41,794 nt of DNA from an uncultured Bacteroidales bacterium (lineage in GTDB: Bacteria > Bacteroidota > Bacteroidia > Bacteroidales > Marinilabiliaceae). The notes under the pieces were generated by a model. The model ran no database searches and was not told where the DNA came from. It worked only from the letters and a program-made list of their open reading frames with translations. This document shows, piece after piece, positions 1 to 7,789 of this stretch (position 1 is the first letter of the stretch; the number at the start of each line of letters is the position of its first letter). The stretch spans positions 1 to 41,794 of the forward strand of contig CALAUL010000060.1 in NCBI GenBank assembly GCA_937892255.1, in the 5' to 3' direction. The position numbers and the translations under genes were made by a program.

Positions 1-607
1 CGCCGTCTTTCTGAATAAGTGTTGCGCCATGCAATCCTCGGAAATGAAGTTGAAAGAGATTTGGGTCTGTTCCTTTGAAAGCGTGACAGTTCATGCACTC
101 TCCAGGCGCCGCCGTACTCTCTACTATCGGATATTCTTCGAAAGTATGTATATCACGCTGATAAATTCCTATGTGACTAAATGTCTCATAACCCGGCGCC
201 AATTTTCGATAAACAACACCAAAATCAGAAAGCGAGTCTTCGCTAACGAATATCGTAAACGGAGCATATTGAATCCATTTGCCATTACGCTTTGCTATCG
301 TTTGGAACGACAACTCGCCTCCAACGTTTTTACTTACTATATCGTTCCACTCTTCGACATCGAAATCTGCCCAATCGCCATTGGCTATTAGCTCTCCATC
401 TTTACTGCCCGTTACTACAACCTCCACTCTATCTGCACTATCTACATTGAAATTCAACGGTGCAATCCCCACCGGTATAGTGACACCGATATAGTCAGGA
501 TAGATAGATGGCAAATCATCTGTTTTTACGACGTTATTTGGTCGTTCCGAGCACCCGGCAAGGCATAGCATCAACGCTATTGCAAAAGTCAAAATATATC
601 GTCTCAT
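1..607 (-). CDS. Lipoprotein with c-type heme motif and TolB/PD40-like propeller (partial, 3' end outside window)
   Basis: Only the first 202 codons are present; the frame runs open off the left edge. The protein starts with a lipoprotein signal peptide (lipobox ending LAGC), so it is probably anchored in the outer or inner membrane facing the periplasm or surface. An N-terminal domain containing YPDYIGVTIP and APLNFNVD is followed by CMNCH at residues 171-175, a classic CXXCH site for covalent heme c. The same order is seen in the complete paralogue at 5942-7414, which continues into a beta-propeller, so I infer the same for the missing part. It starts 5 bases after the stop of the membrane-protein gene 613-2382, so the two are surely co-transcribed. 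Function unknown; heme attachment is inferred from the motif only. Seen: signal peptide, motif, paralogy. Confidence 0.8.
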   Translation of the reverse strand, partial: MRRYILTFAIALMLCLAGCSERPNNVVKTDDLPSIYPDYIGVTIPVGIAPLNFNVDSADRVEVVVTGSKDGELIANGDWADFDVEEWNDIVSKNVGGELSFQTIAKRNGKWIQYAPFTIFVSEDSLSDFGVVYRKLAPGYETFSHIGIYQRDIHTFEEYPIVESTAAPGECMNCHAFKGTDPNLFQLHFRGLHGATLIQKDG

Positions 608-612
608 AATCA

Positions 613-2382
613 TCAATGTTTAGTACGTGTTGCGCCTGTTGTGGCATTTAACGAAGGATACTTCACCAAACAATATGTCCAATACGTATCGCGCCATTTA
701 CTTTTCAAAAAACGACTTCTATCAGCTGTCATGAGATAAGCTGTGTCAAAATCTTTTACCAATTTCATTGACCCTTGATCAGGAACAAGGGTTGAATCTA
801 AATTCATTCCTTGCATTGCAAACATAGACAATACTTCTCGGTAATGCTTTGGTAAGTTCATAAATCCGACATTTACCAATGTGCTGGATATATTATAGAA
901 TGATTCCATATCACATTCGAGCATTATGTTTGCTAACAAATAATCGTATGCAAGTTTATTGTTCTTATTACCATTCCATAGTCGAACCAATAATTTTGTT
1001 GTCTTATGGCTAAAGAAGAATTTCTCTGTAAATCTCAACTCTCTCAATCGCTTGATTTGAGGCTGAGAAGAAACCTTTGTTTCATCAGAAAGACATTTTT
1101 CCATCTCATTTGCCCAAGACGAATAAAAGAGTGTTTCTTTAAGATTCGCAAGATGCTTCATGGCAACATTATAATCGCCATTGGCAATATATAATTCCGC
1201 CAGACGCTTTGAAAATCTGCCACTCTTTCTACAATTTAGAATAGACTCTTGAGTATCGAAATAACAACGCAATGCCTCATTGATCATTCCCAAATGATAA
1301 TAAGCCTCAGCTGTTGGAATGCACGATACCATGTTACGTTCAAACACTGAAAACAAGCCTCGTGACCCACACTGATAGAACTCAAACATACGTTCACCAA
1401 GCTGTTTTGTCATTCCTAATGCCAGATTAACACTGTTTGATGCAAGTTCTGTTTCCGGCATATATTCCTCGGCGCGTTCTATGACGTCATTCCACCTCTC
1501 ATTGCGGACACAATAGTCGAAATAGAAGATTGTATACTTGTCTTTGTCATAATTCGACACTATAAAAATCGAACCTCCTATAAATATCAAAGAGAATGCC
1601 AACGGACAGAACCATTTCATCTTCACATACAACAACAAACGTGACAAAAGTGGCATCAGGACAACCGCTCCTTCAACAACAAACTGCATTACAGGGTACG
1701 TGAGTCTGTCACGATGGTAATTTATGCCGAGCCACACATCGCTGGCTACATGCTGAGTTAGAATAAACTTATATGACAGATACACAACAACTATGGAGTA
1801 CAACGCTCTTGCTATTGACATCATCATCTTATGCGTACTCAACATATCGTAAGACACATCGCATATTATCATCAGTGCCACATAGCAGAATACTACAGGT
1901 CCGGCACACCAATAGAGCAATGGTATGAGCAGAATTTCAACAATAAATTTTGTCTTTCCTGACGTCTTCAGTACGCACCATACCGACAGCAAAACAAACA
2001 CCAAAGCCACTGCAAAGGAGAGCAATACATCTTCATCGCCCATATACGACAGAAGAAGCACGCCCGGAACGATAGAAATAGGGCACGATATATCATTCAA
2101 CGACATACGATAACAAAGCTTATACACAAGCTGTTGCATTACGACAAACACGAGTGTATATGCTATTGCTCCGAAGAGAGGCTCATAACAAAACTGAACC
2201 AAAAACTCCGATACATAATCAGCAACACCTCCGGCTACCGATAGTCGTTCCATCAGATAATCTACATTGAAAAGAAAGAGCTGATACTGCTCTTGATACG
2301 ACATTAGCTCCGGATGCCCCAACAACAAAAAGAGCATAACTCCGACAGCATACAAAGTCGAAACTATTATTCTGTTAATCAT
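613..2382 (-). CDS. Polytopic membrane protein with C-terminal helical-repeat tail (DUF6057-like)
   Basis: A 589-residue protein. Roughly residues 1-280 hold many hydrophobic helices, beginning with an N-terminal segment (STLYAVGVMLFLLLG), so it sits in the inner membrane. The remaining 310 residues are soluble and rich in amphipathic helix pairs reminiscent of TPR repeats (AYYHLGMINEAL, LAELYIANGDYNVAMKHLANL). It is a paralogue of 4424-5932: shared landmarks include a PEL/SGS-YQEQ-type first loop, the WNDVI/WDDII segment and LxKTLFYxxWAxxM. I believe this matches the Bacteroidetes family named DUF6057, but the name comes from memory. It is followed after 5 bases by the heme-motif lipoprotein, so the two probably form a membrane complex. 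No catalytic motif recognised. Confidence 0.8.
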   Translation of the reverse strand: MINRIIVSTLYAVGVMLFLLLGHPELMSYQEQYQLFLFNVDYLMERLSVAGGVADYVSEFLVQFCYEPLFGAIAYTLVFVVMQQLVYKLCYRMSLNDISCPISIVPGVLLLSYMGDEDVLLSFAVALVFVLLSVWCVLKTSGKTKFIVEILLIPLLYWCAGPVVFCYVALMIICDVSYDMLSTHKMMMSIARALYSIVVVYLSYKFILTQHVASDVWLGINYHRDRLTYPVMQFVVEGAVVLMPLLSRLLLYVKMKWFCPLAFSLIFIGGSIFIVSNYDKDKYTIFYFDYCVRNERWNDVIERAEEYMPETELASNSVNLALGMTKQLGERMFEFYQCGSRGLFSVFERNMVSCIPTAEAYYHLGMINEALRCYFDTQESILNCRKSGRFSKRLAELYIANGDYNVAMKHLANLKETLFYSSWANEMEKCLSDETKVSSQPQIKRLRELRFTEKFFFSHKTTKLLVRLWNGNKNNKLAYDYLLANIMLECDMESFYNISSTLVNVGFMNLPKHYREVLSMFAMQGMNLDSTLVPDQGSMKLVKDFDTAYLMTADRSRFLKSKWRDTYWTYCLVKYPSLNATTGATRTKH

Positions 2383-2429
2383 ATCGTTATTCGTTTCTAT
2401 TTCTTTATTCTCTCCGATAAGAGCTTGGA

Positions 2430-2445
2430 AATATCGTCAAATTTA
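2430..2445 (-). promoter_or_regulatory. Candidate promoter of the minus-strand membrane-protein/heme-lipoprotein operon
   Basis: On the minus strand the -7 box TAAATTTG (2438-2445) fits the Bacteroidetes consensus TAnnTTTG and lies about 55 bases before the start codon at 2382. It runs into TTGACGATATT (2430-2440), nearly the same as TTGACGAATATT in front of the paralogous plus-strand operon (4346-4357). I see no convincing -33 box. Confidence 0.45.
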
Positions 2446-2505
2446 ACGACTTATGCAAGAGGTTAAGTGAAACATTTCATTTGAAACAGAGGTAGAACAA
2501 GAAAG

Positions 2506-2557
2506 CGAGAAGCCAACCGTTGCCAGCTTCTCGTCGTTGTTGTTGCCTTGCGGCAAC
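2506..2557 (-). terminator. Two consecutive hairpins ending the CE6 / GH43-remnant transcript
   Basis: Two inverted repeats follow the stop of the GH43 remnant in the direction of minus-strand transcription. The first is GTTGCC/GGCAAC with a 4-base loop (2542-2557), the second CGAGAAGC/GCTTCTCG with a 12-base loop (2506-2513 and 2526-2533). The second is followed by a moderately T-rich stretch on the minus strand, not a clean U-tract. Probable terminator, but it could be a processing element. Confidence 0.4.
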
Positions 2558-2570
2558 AGAAGAGAAAAGA

Positions 2571-2788
2571 TTAGTTTTTTCTATTGTAGTTGAAATAGTT
2601 TACATCTATAAATCCGCTATTGTCTTCGTTGCGTAATTGTAGATGGCAAAACGTGCGTCAATGCACTAAGTTGCGAGGAAGTGCCTCACCGGTGCTCTGG
2701 GCATCATGTGCATCGTTGTACTGAAGAGAAAACAGTTGCCCTCGTTGCGCACTTCAGAAATGTCGGGCATATCAGCATTAAGAAAGTA
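2571..2788 (-). pseudogene. Collapsed remnant of a GH43 glycosidase gene
   Basis: On the minus strand an N-terminal GH43 fragment is readable: NADMPDIS, then STTMHMMPRAPV, corresponding to the family pattern of a metal-near/catalytic Asp followed by STTMHxxPGxPIM. It then passes directly, through an in-frame stop, to a C-terminal beta-sandwich fragment (ARFAIYNYAT, then after a one-base shift DNSGFIDVNYFNY and a stop at 2571). The two ends lie in the same frame but several hundred codons of the middle are gone. No intact start or signal peptide is left. It follows the CE6 esterase by about 25 bases, so an ancestral CE6-GH43 operon is likely. The GH43 assignment rests on recognised motifs; the exact subfamily (GH43_12-like) is a guess. 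Confidence 0.7.
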
Positions 2789-2811
2789 TTAGTGTTGTAT
2801 GCCTAACGTCT

Positions 2812-3696
2812 CTAAAGGTCTTTTATTGCTTGAGTTGAGATCTCATCTGCCTTGTCTGCCATGCCCTCACAGCGAAGAGCCGCTGCTGCGAAGCGACGTC
2901 CTATCATACGATAACCTTCTGCTGTGAAATGCAAACGGTCGGCTGCAGCAGGACAACCTTTAGACGAAATCACATGAGCTGTTGGTATGACTTCCGGCAG
3001 ACGAGCTATGATATTGTTGTGTCCGCCACATGCTCCCTGTTGGTCGCTGTTGACAACCTCTCCGGCGTAGAGAGGCACCTCCGTAGCGTTAAGGCCTAAA
3101 TCGGCAAGGATATTCTCGTATACATTTTTCACTTTTGCAGGCCACTCTGCTTCTCCCGAGTTCGACTCTCCCTGAAGCATGAGAATACCTTTTATAACAC
3201 CATCTTTCTGCGCCAGGCGTGCTGTTTCAATCAGACGGTCGTAAGGGTTATTGTCATACTCCTTAGCCATGTTCTTTAGCCAATCAGGCTGTGTCTCTAT
3301 ATGAGCAGCTGCTCCTTTGCTATCGAATATCTCGATTTTACAACCGCCGATAGCTACGTTGATGACTCCCACACGAACATTCTCGGGAAGTTTCTCCACC
3401 ATAGTACGACCGAAATAGTCAGCAGGAGTAAGTCCTGTATACTGACGACACAACGGTGGTACGGCTGTATACCACTTCCCTACTTCGCGCTGTTGCCGTG
3501 GCATATCTACAGCGGGCATCATGACAAAACGCGGGTCGACGCCTTCGGTGTCTTGTGCTTCATAGCGTGCATTGCCCTCCATGTTGGACTGACCAAAACA
3601 CAAATATATATGAAAGTTCTTGTCCGGTGCTGCCTTTGACACACAGGTAAACACCATCATTATGAGAAGTGTAGATAGTAATTTTATCCTATTCAT
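2812..3696 (-). CDS. Secreted SGNH/SASA-type carbohydrate esterase (CE6-like acetyl xylan esterase)
   Basis: A 294-residue protein with an N-terminal signal peptide (MNRIKLLSTLLIMMVFTCVSKA) and one domain of the DUF303/SASA family, which includes CE6 acetyl xylan esterases and sialate O-acetylesterases. The nucleophile is Ser37 in FGQSNMEG; the QGESN block (oxyanion region) lies mid-protein; the Asp/His pair is D253 and H256 in DRLHFT. It would remove acetyl groups from xylan or xylo-oligosaccharides in the periplasm or outside. The adjacent xylan locus supports acetyl xylan over sialic acid as substrate, but that is inference. It seems to be transcribed alone now; the gene behind it is a GH43 remnant. 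Length is normal for a single-domain CE6. Confidence 0.85.
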   Translation of the reverse strand: MNRIKLLSTLLIMMVFTCVSKAAPDKNFHIYLCFGQSNMEGNARYEAQDTEGVDPRFVMMPAVDMPRQQREVGKWYTAVPPLCRQYTGLTPADYFGRTMVEKLPENVRVGVINVAIGGCKIEIFDSKGAAAHIETQPDWLKNMAKEYDNNPYDRLIETARLAQKDGVIKGILMLQGESNSGEAEWPAKVKNVYENILADLGLNATEVPLYAGEVVNSDQQGACGGHNNIIARLPEVIPTAHVISSKGCPAAADRLHFTAEGYRMIGRRFAAAALRCEGMADKADEISTQAIKDL

Positions 3697-3733
3697 AGTT
3701 TTTTGACTGTTAAGGGTTGTTTATTAATCGCAC

Positions 3734-3741
3734 CAAAGGTA
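3734..3741 (-). promoter_or_regulatory. Candidate -7 box of the CE6 esterase gene
   Basis: TACCTTTG on the minus strand matches TAnnTTTG and lies 38 bases before the start codon at 3696. No clear -33 TTTG is visible at the usual distance, so only the -7 element is supported. Confidence 0.4.
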
Positions 3742-3858
3742 ATAAATTTAAACTTTACTTGTCTGTTTCTTATTGATATATTTTGCCTTTTTCAATGCAT
3801 AATCGTACACATTACTTTATCACGCTTTTGCCAACTTCGTCAGGCTCTGCGACTTCAT

Positions 3859-3895
3859 CAAAAAAGGAGGTATGTCATCAACGACATATCTCCTT
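3859..3895 (-). terminator. Orphan rho-independent terminator upstream of the CE6 gene
   Basis: A 13-base stem with one mismatch (3864-3876 pairing with 3883-3895, 6-base loop) is followed on the minus strand by six T residues (3860-3865). The polarity is clear because the T-tract exists only on this strand. No intact minus-strand gene ends here; the next minus gene (CE6) begins downstream of it. It therefore marks a lost gene or a small transcript from 3900-4423. Confidence 0.55.
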
Positions 3896-4340
3896 ACATG
3901 AAACATTAAACTTTATTCTACTGTTGCACTATGACAAACAGCCAAACGGAAATTACCCCACATTAATGTGGTTGTTTGTATCTTGTTATCTATACGATTA
4001 TCAACGTACAACCATCAGACATCAGAGCACACTCTATGCCTTGTGAGAAACCAAATACATGTGACTAAAATTCGCCGTAGTGATATATACCAACGGCATG
4101 TAACCGTGAAAAATAGCGCAATACAACTTATCTCTGCGCTCTCATATTTACCATTTACCTTGTCTGCTCTTTTCAGAACCCAAACTTCATAGTCGGAACT
4201 TTGAAGTTTCACAGCCCAAAGATAATAATTATATTCTTAAATGTGTGCATAAAGCTTTTATTTTATCATAATTCGCTTACATGCAACTACCACGCCTTTG
4301 CCTTTTACCTATTTAAAAGCTCTCTTGTTGTTTATCTCAA

Positions 4341-4395
4341 TAATATTGACGAATATTGCATGATGTTGTGACGATTGTAGCTTTTGATACGTCAC
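4341..4395 (+). promoter_or_regulatory. Candidate promoter and leader hairpin of the plus-strand membrane-protein/heme-lipoprotein operon
   Basis: TAATATTGACGAATATT (4341-4357) aligns with the element before the paralogous minus operon (TAAATTTGACGATATT), with one gap and two mismatches. The -7 box TAATATTG has one mismatch to TAnnTTTG. A perfect 6-base inverted repeat GTGACG/CGTCAC (4368-4373, 4390-4395) follows; it is centred on a second, imperfect box (TAGCTTTTG, 4378-4386) and could be an operator or a leader hairpin. Confidence 0.35.
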
Positions 4396-4423
4396 GCCTT
4401 ATTTACTGATATTTCACACATAT

Positions 4424-5932
4424 ATGAACACTAACAACATACTTACGAGGTTTACTTTACCGATAGTTTGGCTTGTCACTTTTACTGTCTGCGCTCTGTT
4501 TCTGCACATCTCAGGTTCGTACAATTTCTGTTTTTCTGAGCAGTTTGGCACGTTTTTCTACGATAGTTTGTTTGTTGGCAATAAACTTTGTACAATAGGC
4601 GGCTGTGCGTCCCTCGTTGCCGATTGGCTCATACAATTCTTTAAATTCCCGATTATAGGCGTGCTTATCACTGCTGCCTTGCTGAGCACGATAGTTGCTC
4701 TTTTTGCAACTACTTTACACCGTCTGACATCAACCTATCATCTGTCAATATTAGCGGCACTGCCTATCTGTATCATTATGCTCTTGCACTTCAATGTCAA
4801 CTATCTCTATTCCGGAACGGTGGCATTCTTGTTTATGGCTGTTGCTCTTGCCATCGAGTGCCGAATCAAGTCTTTCAAATGGCGATATATCTATTCTCTT
4901 CTCAGTTGCATAGTTCTTTACATCGTGGCAGGACCTATAGCATTGCTATACGCTATCTTGGTGCTTGTCGTGGAGATGTCGGTTTCGGTCAAAAGAGGCT
5001 TGCTTCTTCTTGCTGCACCGCTGACAGTTGTCATCTTGGCCTATTGTTGTCTGCAAATGGGCGTTGCAGGAGAGTGGAAACACTTGTTGCTGCCTGATGC
5101 TTATTTCACTCTCAGGCTGAAAGGCGGCTCGTCGCTCATCTTCCCATGGAGCTTAACCCTTGTCATCTTTATCGCTGGAGCCATATATAAGTTCGTTGCG
5201 CTGAAAAAGAGAGTCGGCATATACGTCCTTTGTGTCGCAGAGGTCGCGGCTGTAACAGTATTGCTCTACTCCAACACGCCCAAATATGTCGTACGTGACA
5301 ACGAGATATTCAAAGAACTCAACTATATGTCACGCTACGAGATGTGGGACGACATCATAACACGTTGCAAAGGGCTTCCGATGACAAATGTCATTCATCA
5401 AAACTACCTCAACATGGCTCTTGCCGAAAAGGGAAGACTCTTTGATGAGATAAACAATCACCCCAATATCGGCATACAAAGTCTGTTTATCTCGGGCAAC
5501 AAGACGCCGTATATATCGGCTCTGCTCAGCGATATTTACTATACGATGGGGCACATGGCTTTCTCGCGTCGATATGCCTTTGAAGCCAACGAGAGTGCCG
5601 GCGGATATTCTCCCAAACTGTTGCAACGTCTTGTGCTGACGAGCATCATCTACAACGAGAATGCTCTCGCCCTAAAATACATCTCGCTGTTGGAAAAGAC
5701 TCTTTTCTACAACGACTGGGCACAACAAATGCGTGCCTACATACAAGGCAATGGCAACGCAGCAATATCGGCGGTCATCGACAATAAAAAGAGATGTCTC
5801 TTCCCCGACAACCGCTTCTCGGGTAGCAAAGGTTTGGACAAAGACTTGGAAGATATATTAAAATGCAACCCGTCACATACTGCCACAAACGAATATCTGA
5901 AAACCATTAACCTCTTCCTCGGAACGAAATAA
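4424..5932 (+). CDS. Polytopic membrane protein with C-terminal helical-repeat tail (DUF6057-like), second copy
   Basis: A 502-residue paralogue of the protein at 613-2382. The first 280 residues form about eight to ten hydrophobic segments (first: FTLPIVWLVTFTVCALFLHI), then a soluble helical tail with the shared landmarks EMWDDII, SLLEKTLFYNDWAQQM. It is shorter than its partner by about 85 residues, mostly at the C-terminus, where it stops soon after the SLLEKTLFY region instead of carrying a further helical block. It belongs to the inner membrane; no enzymatic motif is visible. The downstream heme-motif lipoprotein starts after 9 bases. The start ATG at 4424 is followed directly by a plausible membrane-targeting segment. 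Confidence 0.8.
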   Translation: MNTNNILTRFTLPIVWLVTFTVCALFLHISGSYNFCFSEQFGTFFYDSLFVGNKLCTIGGCASLVADWLIQFFKFPIIGVLITAALLSTIVALFATTLHRLTSTYHLSILAALPICIIMLLHFNVNYLYSGTVAFLFMAVALAIECRIKSFKWRYIYSLLSCIVLYIVAGPIALLYAILVLVVEMSVSVKRGLLLLAAPLTVVILAYCCLQMGVAGEWKHLLLPDAYFTLRLKGGSSLIFPWSLTLVIFIAGAIYKFVALKKRVGIYVLCVAEVAAVTVLLYSNTPKYVVRDNEIFKELNYMSRYEMWDDIITRCKGLPMTNVIHQNYLNMALAEKGRLFDEINNHPNIGIQSLFISGNKTPYISALLSDIYYTMGHMAFSRRYAFEANESAGGYSPKLLQRLVLTSIIYNENALALKYISLLEKTLFYNDWAQQMRAYIQGNGNAAISAVIDNKKRCLFPDNRFSGSKGLDKDLEDILKCNPSHTATNEYLKTINLFLGTK

Positions 5933-5941
5933 AGACGCATC

Positions 5942-7414
5942 ATGAAATATACATACACCACACTGCAAATCATTGTCGCATTGCTCTTTTGCGCTTGTTC
6001 GTACAATGTAGAAATATGCAACAGAGTAGAAACTGCTCCGACTATTACCCCGGACTACAAAGATATCACCATTCCTTGTAATATAGCGCCTTTGCACTTC
6101 TCGATGTCTGACAACGACAATGTAGTGAAACTACAAGCCATATTCCGTTCGGGAAAAATCGAACATACCATAAGAGACAACGACGGACTTATTGCCCCAT
6201 CTGCCTCTCTATGGAGACAACTCCTCGAAGCCTCAGACACTTTGAACATCACCATTCAGGCTCTTATAGACGAACAATGGACGGAGTTCGCCCCTTTCGA
6301 TATTTACGTCAAAAGAGACTCCATAGACCCTTATATCGCCTATCGTCTTATAGAACCGGGCTACGAGATATGGAACGAAATGGGCATTTACCAACGTTGC
6401 ATTGAGGACTTCGATGAAGAGGCGATTCTGACAAACAAAATGACAGGCTACGGTTGCATGAATTGTCACTCGTTCCATTCACAAAACCCCGATGAAATGC
6501 TCTTTCACCTGCGTGTCGACTACGGCGGAACATACATCGTAAACAACGGCATTATCGAAAAACTCAACACCAAAACTCCTCAAACGGAATATGCCCTTGT
6601 TTACCCATCGTGGCACCCCAATGACAAATTCATCGCCTTCTCGGTCAACAACACAAAGCAGATGTTCCACACCACCGACCCAAACCGTATTGAGGTGATG
6701 GACTTCGCGTCAAATGTCGTTGTCTATGACATCGAACGGCACGAGATTATCACCTCGCGCAAACTCTTCTCGCCGACGGCTTTCGAGACATTCCCGACGT
6801 TCTCCGCCGACGGCAAAAGACTATTCTTCTGCTCTGCCGACAGCGTCCCGATGCCCGACGACTTCCGCAACGTGAAATACAGCCTTTGCGCCATTGATTT
6901 CGATGCTCAATCGCGCACCTTCGGGGAAACCATCGACACTCTTTACAACGCCAAAACCAACGACAAGAGCGTCTCTTTCCCTCGCGTATCTCCAAACGGC
7001 AACATGCTGATGTTCACCCTCGCCGACTATGGCAACTTCTCCATCTGGCACAAAGAAGCCGACCTCTATATGGCAAATCTCGACAACGACAGCATAATGC
7101 CCCTCTCGGCTCTTAACAGCAACGACGTGGAGAGCTATCACTCATGGAGCAGCAACGGTCGTTGGGTGGTCTTCAGCAGCCGCAGAGACAACGGCCTCTA
7201 TACTCAGCCTTTCATCGCTTATATCGACATCGACGGCACTCCGCACAAACCTTTCATCTTGCCTCAAAAGGAGAAAAGCTACTACAACAGCCTGATGAAA
7301 TCTTTCAACGTTCCGGAATTCATCAGCGGTGAGGTCAAAACCAATCAATACACCCTCAGTCGCAAGGCAAAAGACGACAAAGGCATTGACGTGACTTTTG
7401 GCGGATTCAGATAA
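5942..7414 (+). CDS. Lipoprotein with c-type heme motif and PD40/TolB-like beta-propeller
   Basis: A 490-residue protein. A signal peptide ends in a lipobox-like FCAC (Cys19). Residues about 30-160 form an N-terminal domain shared with the partial paralogue at 1-607. CMNCH at 172-176 is a single heme c attachment motif. From about residue 215 four propeller-like repeats with TolB/PD40 character follow (YPSWHPNDKFIAFS, FPTFSADGKRLFFCS, FPRVSPNGNMLMFT, YHSWSSNGRWVVFSS), ending in FNVPEFISGEV. Heme binding and a periplasmic or surface electron-transfer or sensing role are inferences. It is the second gene of the plus-strand module and is followed by a probable terminator. Confidence 0.82.
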   Translation: MKYTYTTLQIIVALLFCACSYNVEICNRVETAPTITPDYKDITIPCNIAPLHFSMSDNDNVVKLQAIFRSGKIEHTIRDNDGLIAPSASLWRQLLEASDTLNITIQALIDEQWTEFAPFDIYVKRDSIDPYIAYRLIEPGYEIWNEMGIYQRCIEDFDEEAILTNKMTGYGCMNCHSFHSQNPDEMLFHLRVDYGGTYIVNNGIIEKLNTKTPQTEYALVYPSWHPNDKFIAFSVNNTKQMFHTTDPNRIEVMDFASNVVVYDIERHEIITSRKLFSPTAFETFPTFSADGKRLFFCSADSVPMPDDFRNVKYSLCAIDFDAQSRTFGETIDTLYNAKTNDKSVSFPRVSPNGNMLMFTLADYGNFSIWHKEADLYMANLDNDSIMPLSALNSNDVESYHSWSSNGRWVVFSSRRDNGLYTQPFIAYIDIDGTPHKPFILPQKEKSYYNSLMKSFNVPEFISGEVKTNQYTLSRKAKDDKGIDVTFGGFR

Positions 7415-7477
7415 GGCACGTTTCTCTCTCCGCACAAAACTGCCTCCATTTCCAAAAAGTATGTACTTACAAGAGAG

Positions 7478-7515
7478 CCGATATCTTGCATAAACAACAT
7501 ATCGGTTGGCTTTTG
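7478..7515 (+). terminator. Probable terminator of the plus-strand membrane-protein/heme-lipoprotein operon
   Basis: CCGATAT (7478-7484) pairs with ATATCGG (7499-7505), 14-base loop, and flanking AGCC/GGCT may extend the stem around a bulge; TTTTG follows. The stem is modest. Confidence 0.4.
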
Positions 7516-7701
7516 TATAAACATGTTTGACACAATGGAAAACGGGACAGATTGCATACTCGGAAAATCCGACATTGTTTAGTCTCCTCTGTTTTTCAGG
7601 TAACTATATATATAGGATTTATATATCAGACGGCGATATTCAACGTATTTAAAACTCGCATTACACGTCTTCGAACCTTTTTATCACATACGAAACACCA
7701 A

Positions 7702-7738
7702 TAAAAAAGAGCCGTGTCTAATTGCTTAGACACGACTC
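7702..7738 (-). terminator. Rho-independent terminator of the SusC/SusD operon
   Basis: A 13-bp stem (7709-7721 with 7726-7738, one G-U wobble in RNA, 4-base loop) is followed on the minus strand by six T residues. It lies about 50 bases beyond the SusD stop. Confidence 0.85.
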
Positions 7739-7789
7739 CGAACTTTATTTACCTATTAAAAAAACACTGCGTCTTTTTTATTCTGCACA

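Larger units (their letters stand above)
3697..4423. other. 727-bp divergent intergenic region with palindromes and an orphan terminator
   Basis: No intact gene. It holds the CE6 promoter, a minus-oriented terminator (3859-3895) with no intact gene feeding it, a perfect 14-base palindrome CCACATTAATGTGG (3958-3971) nested in flanking arms 3934-3944/3969-3979, and near its right end the probable promoter of the plus-strand membrane-protein operon. A short minus open frame (4015-4212) resembles no family I know and may be a gene remnant. Confidence 0.6.
7415..7789. other. 375-bp convergent intergenic region
   Basis: Between the plus-strand heme lipoprotein and the minus-strand SusD. It contains one terminator for each side (7478-7515 plus, 7702-7738 minus). 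The remaining stretch (7520-7700) shows no gene or clear motif. Confidence 0.6.

Noticed and set aside
29..391. 120-codon plus-strand open frame
   Set aside because: It is antisense to the lipoprotein gene 1-607, whose minus frame has a signal peptide and CMNCH; no family resemblance.
2812..3696. Sialate O-acetylesterase for host glycans
   Set aside because: The family covers both uses; with a GH43 remnant behind it and a xylan locus nearby, acetyl xylan is the better guess, and no sialidase or nan genes are present.
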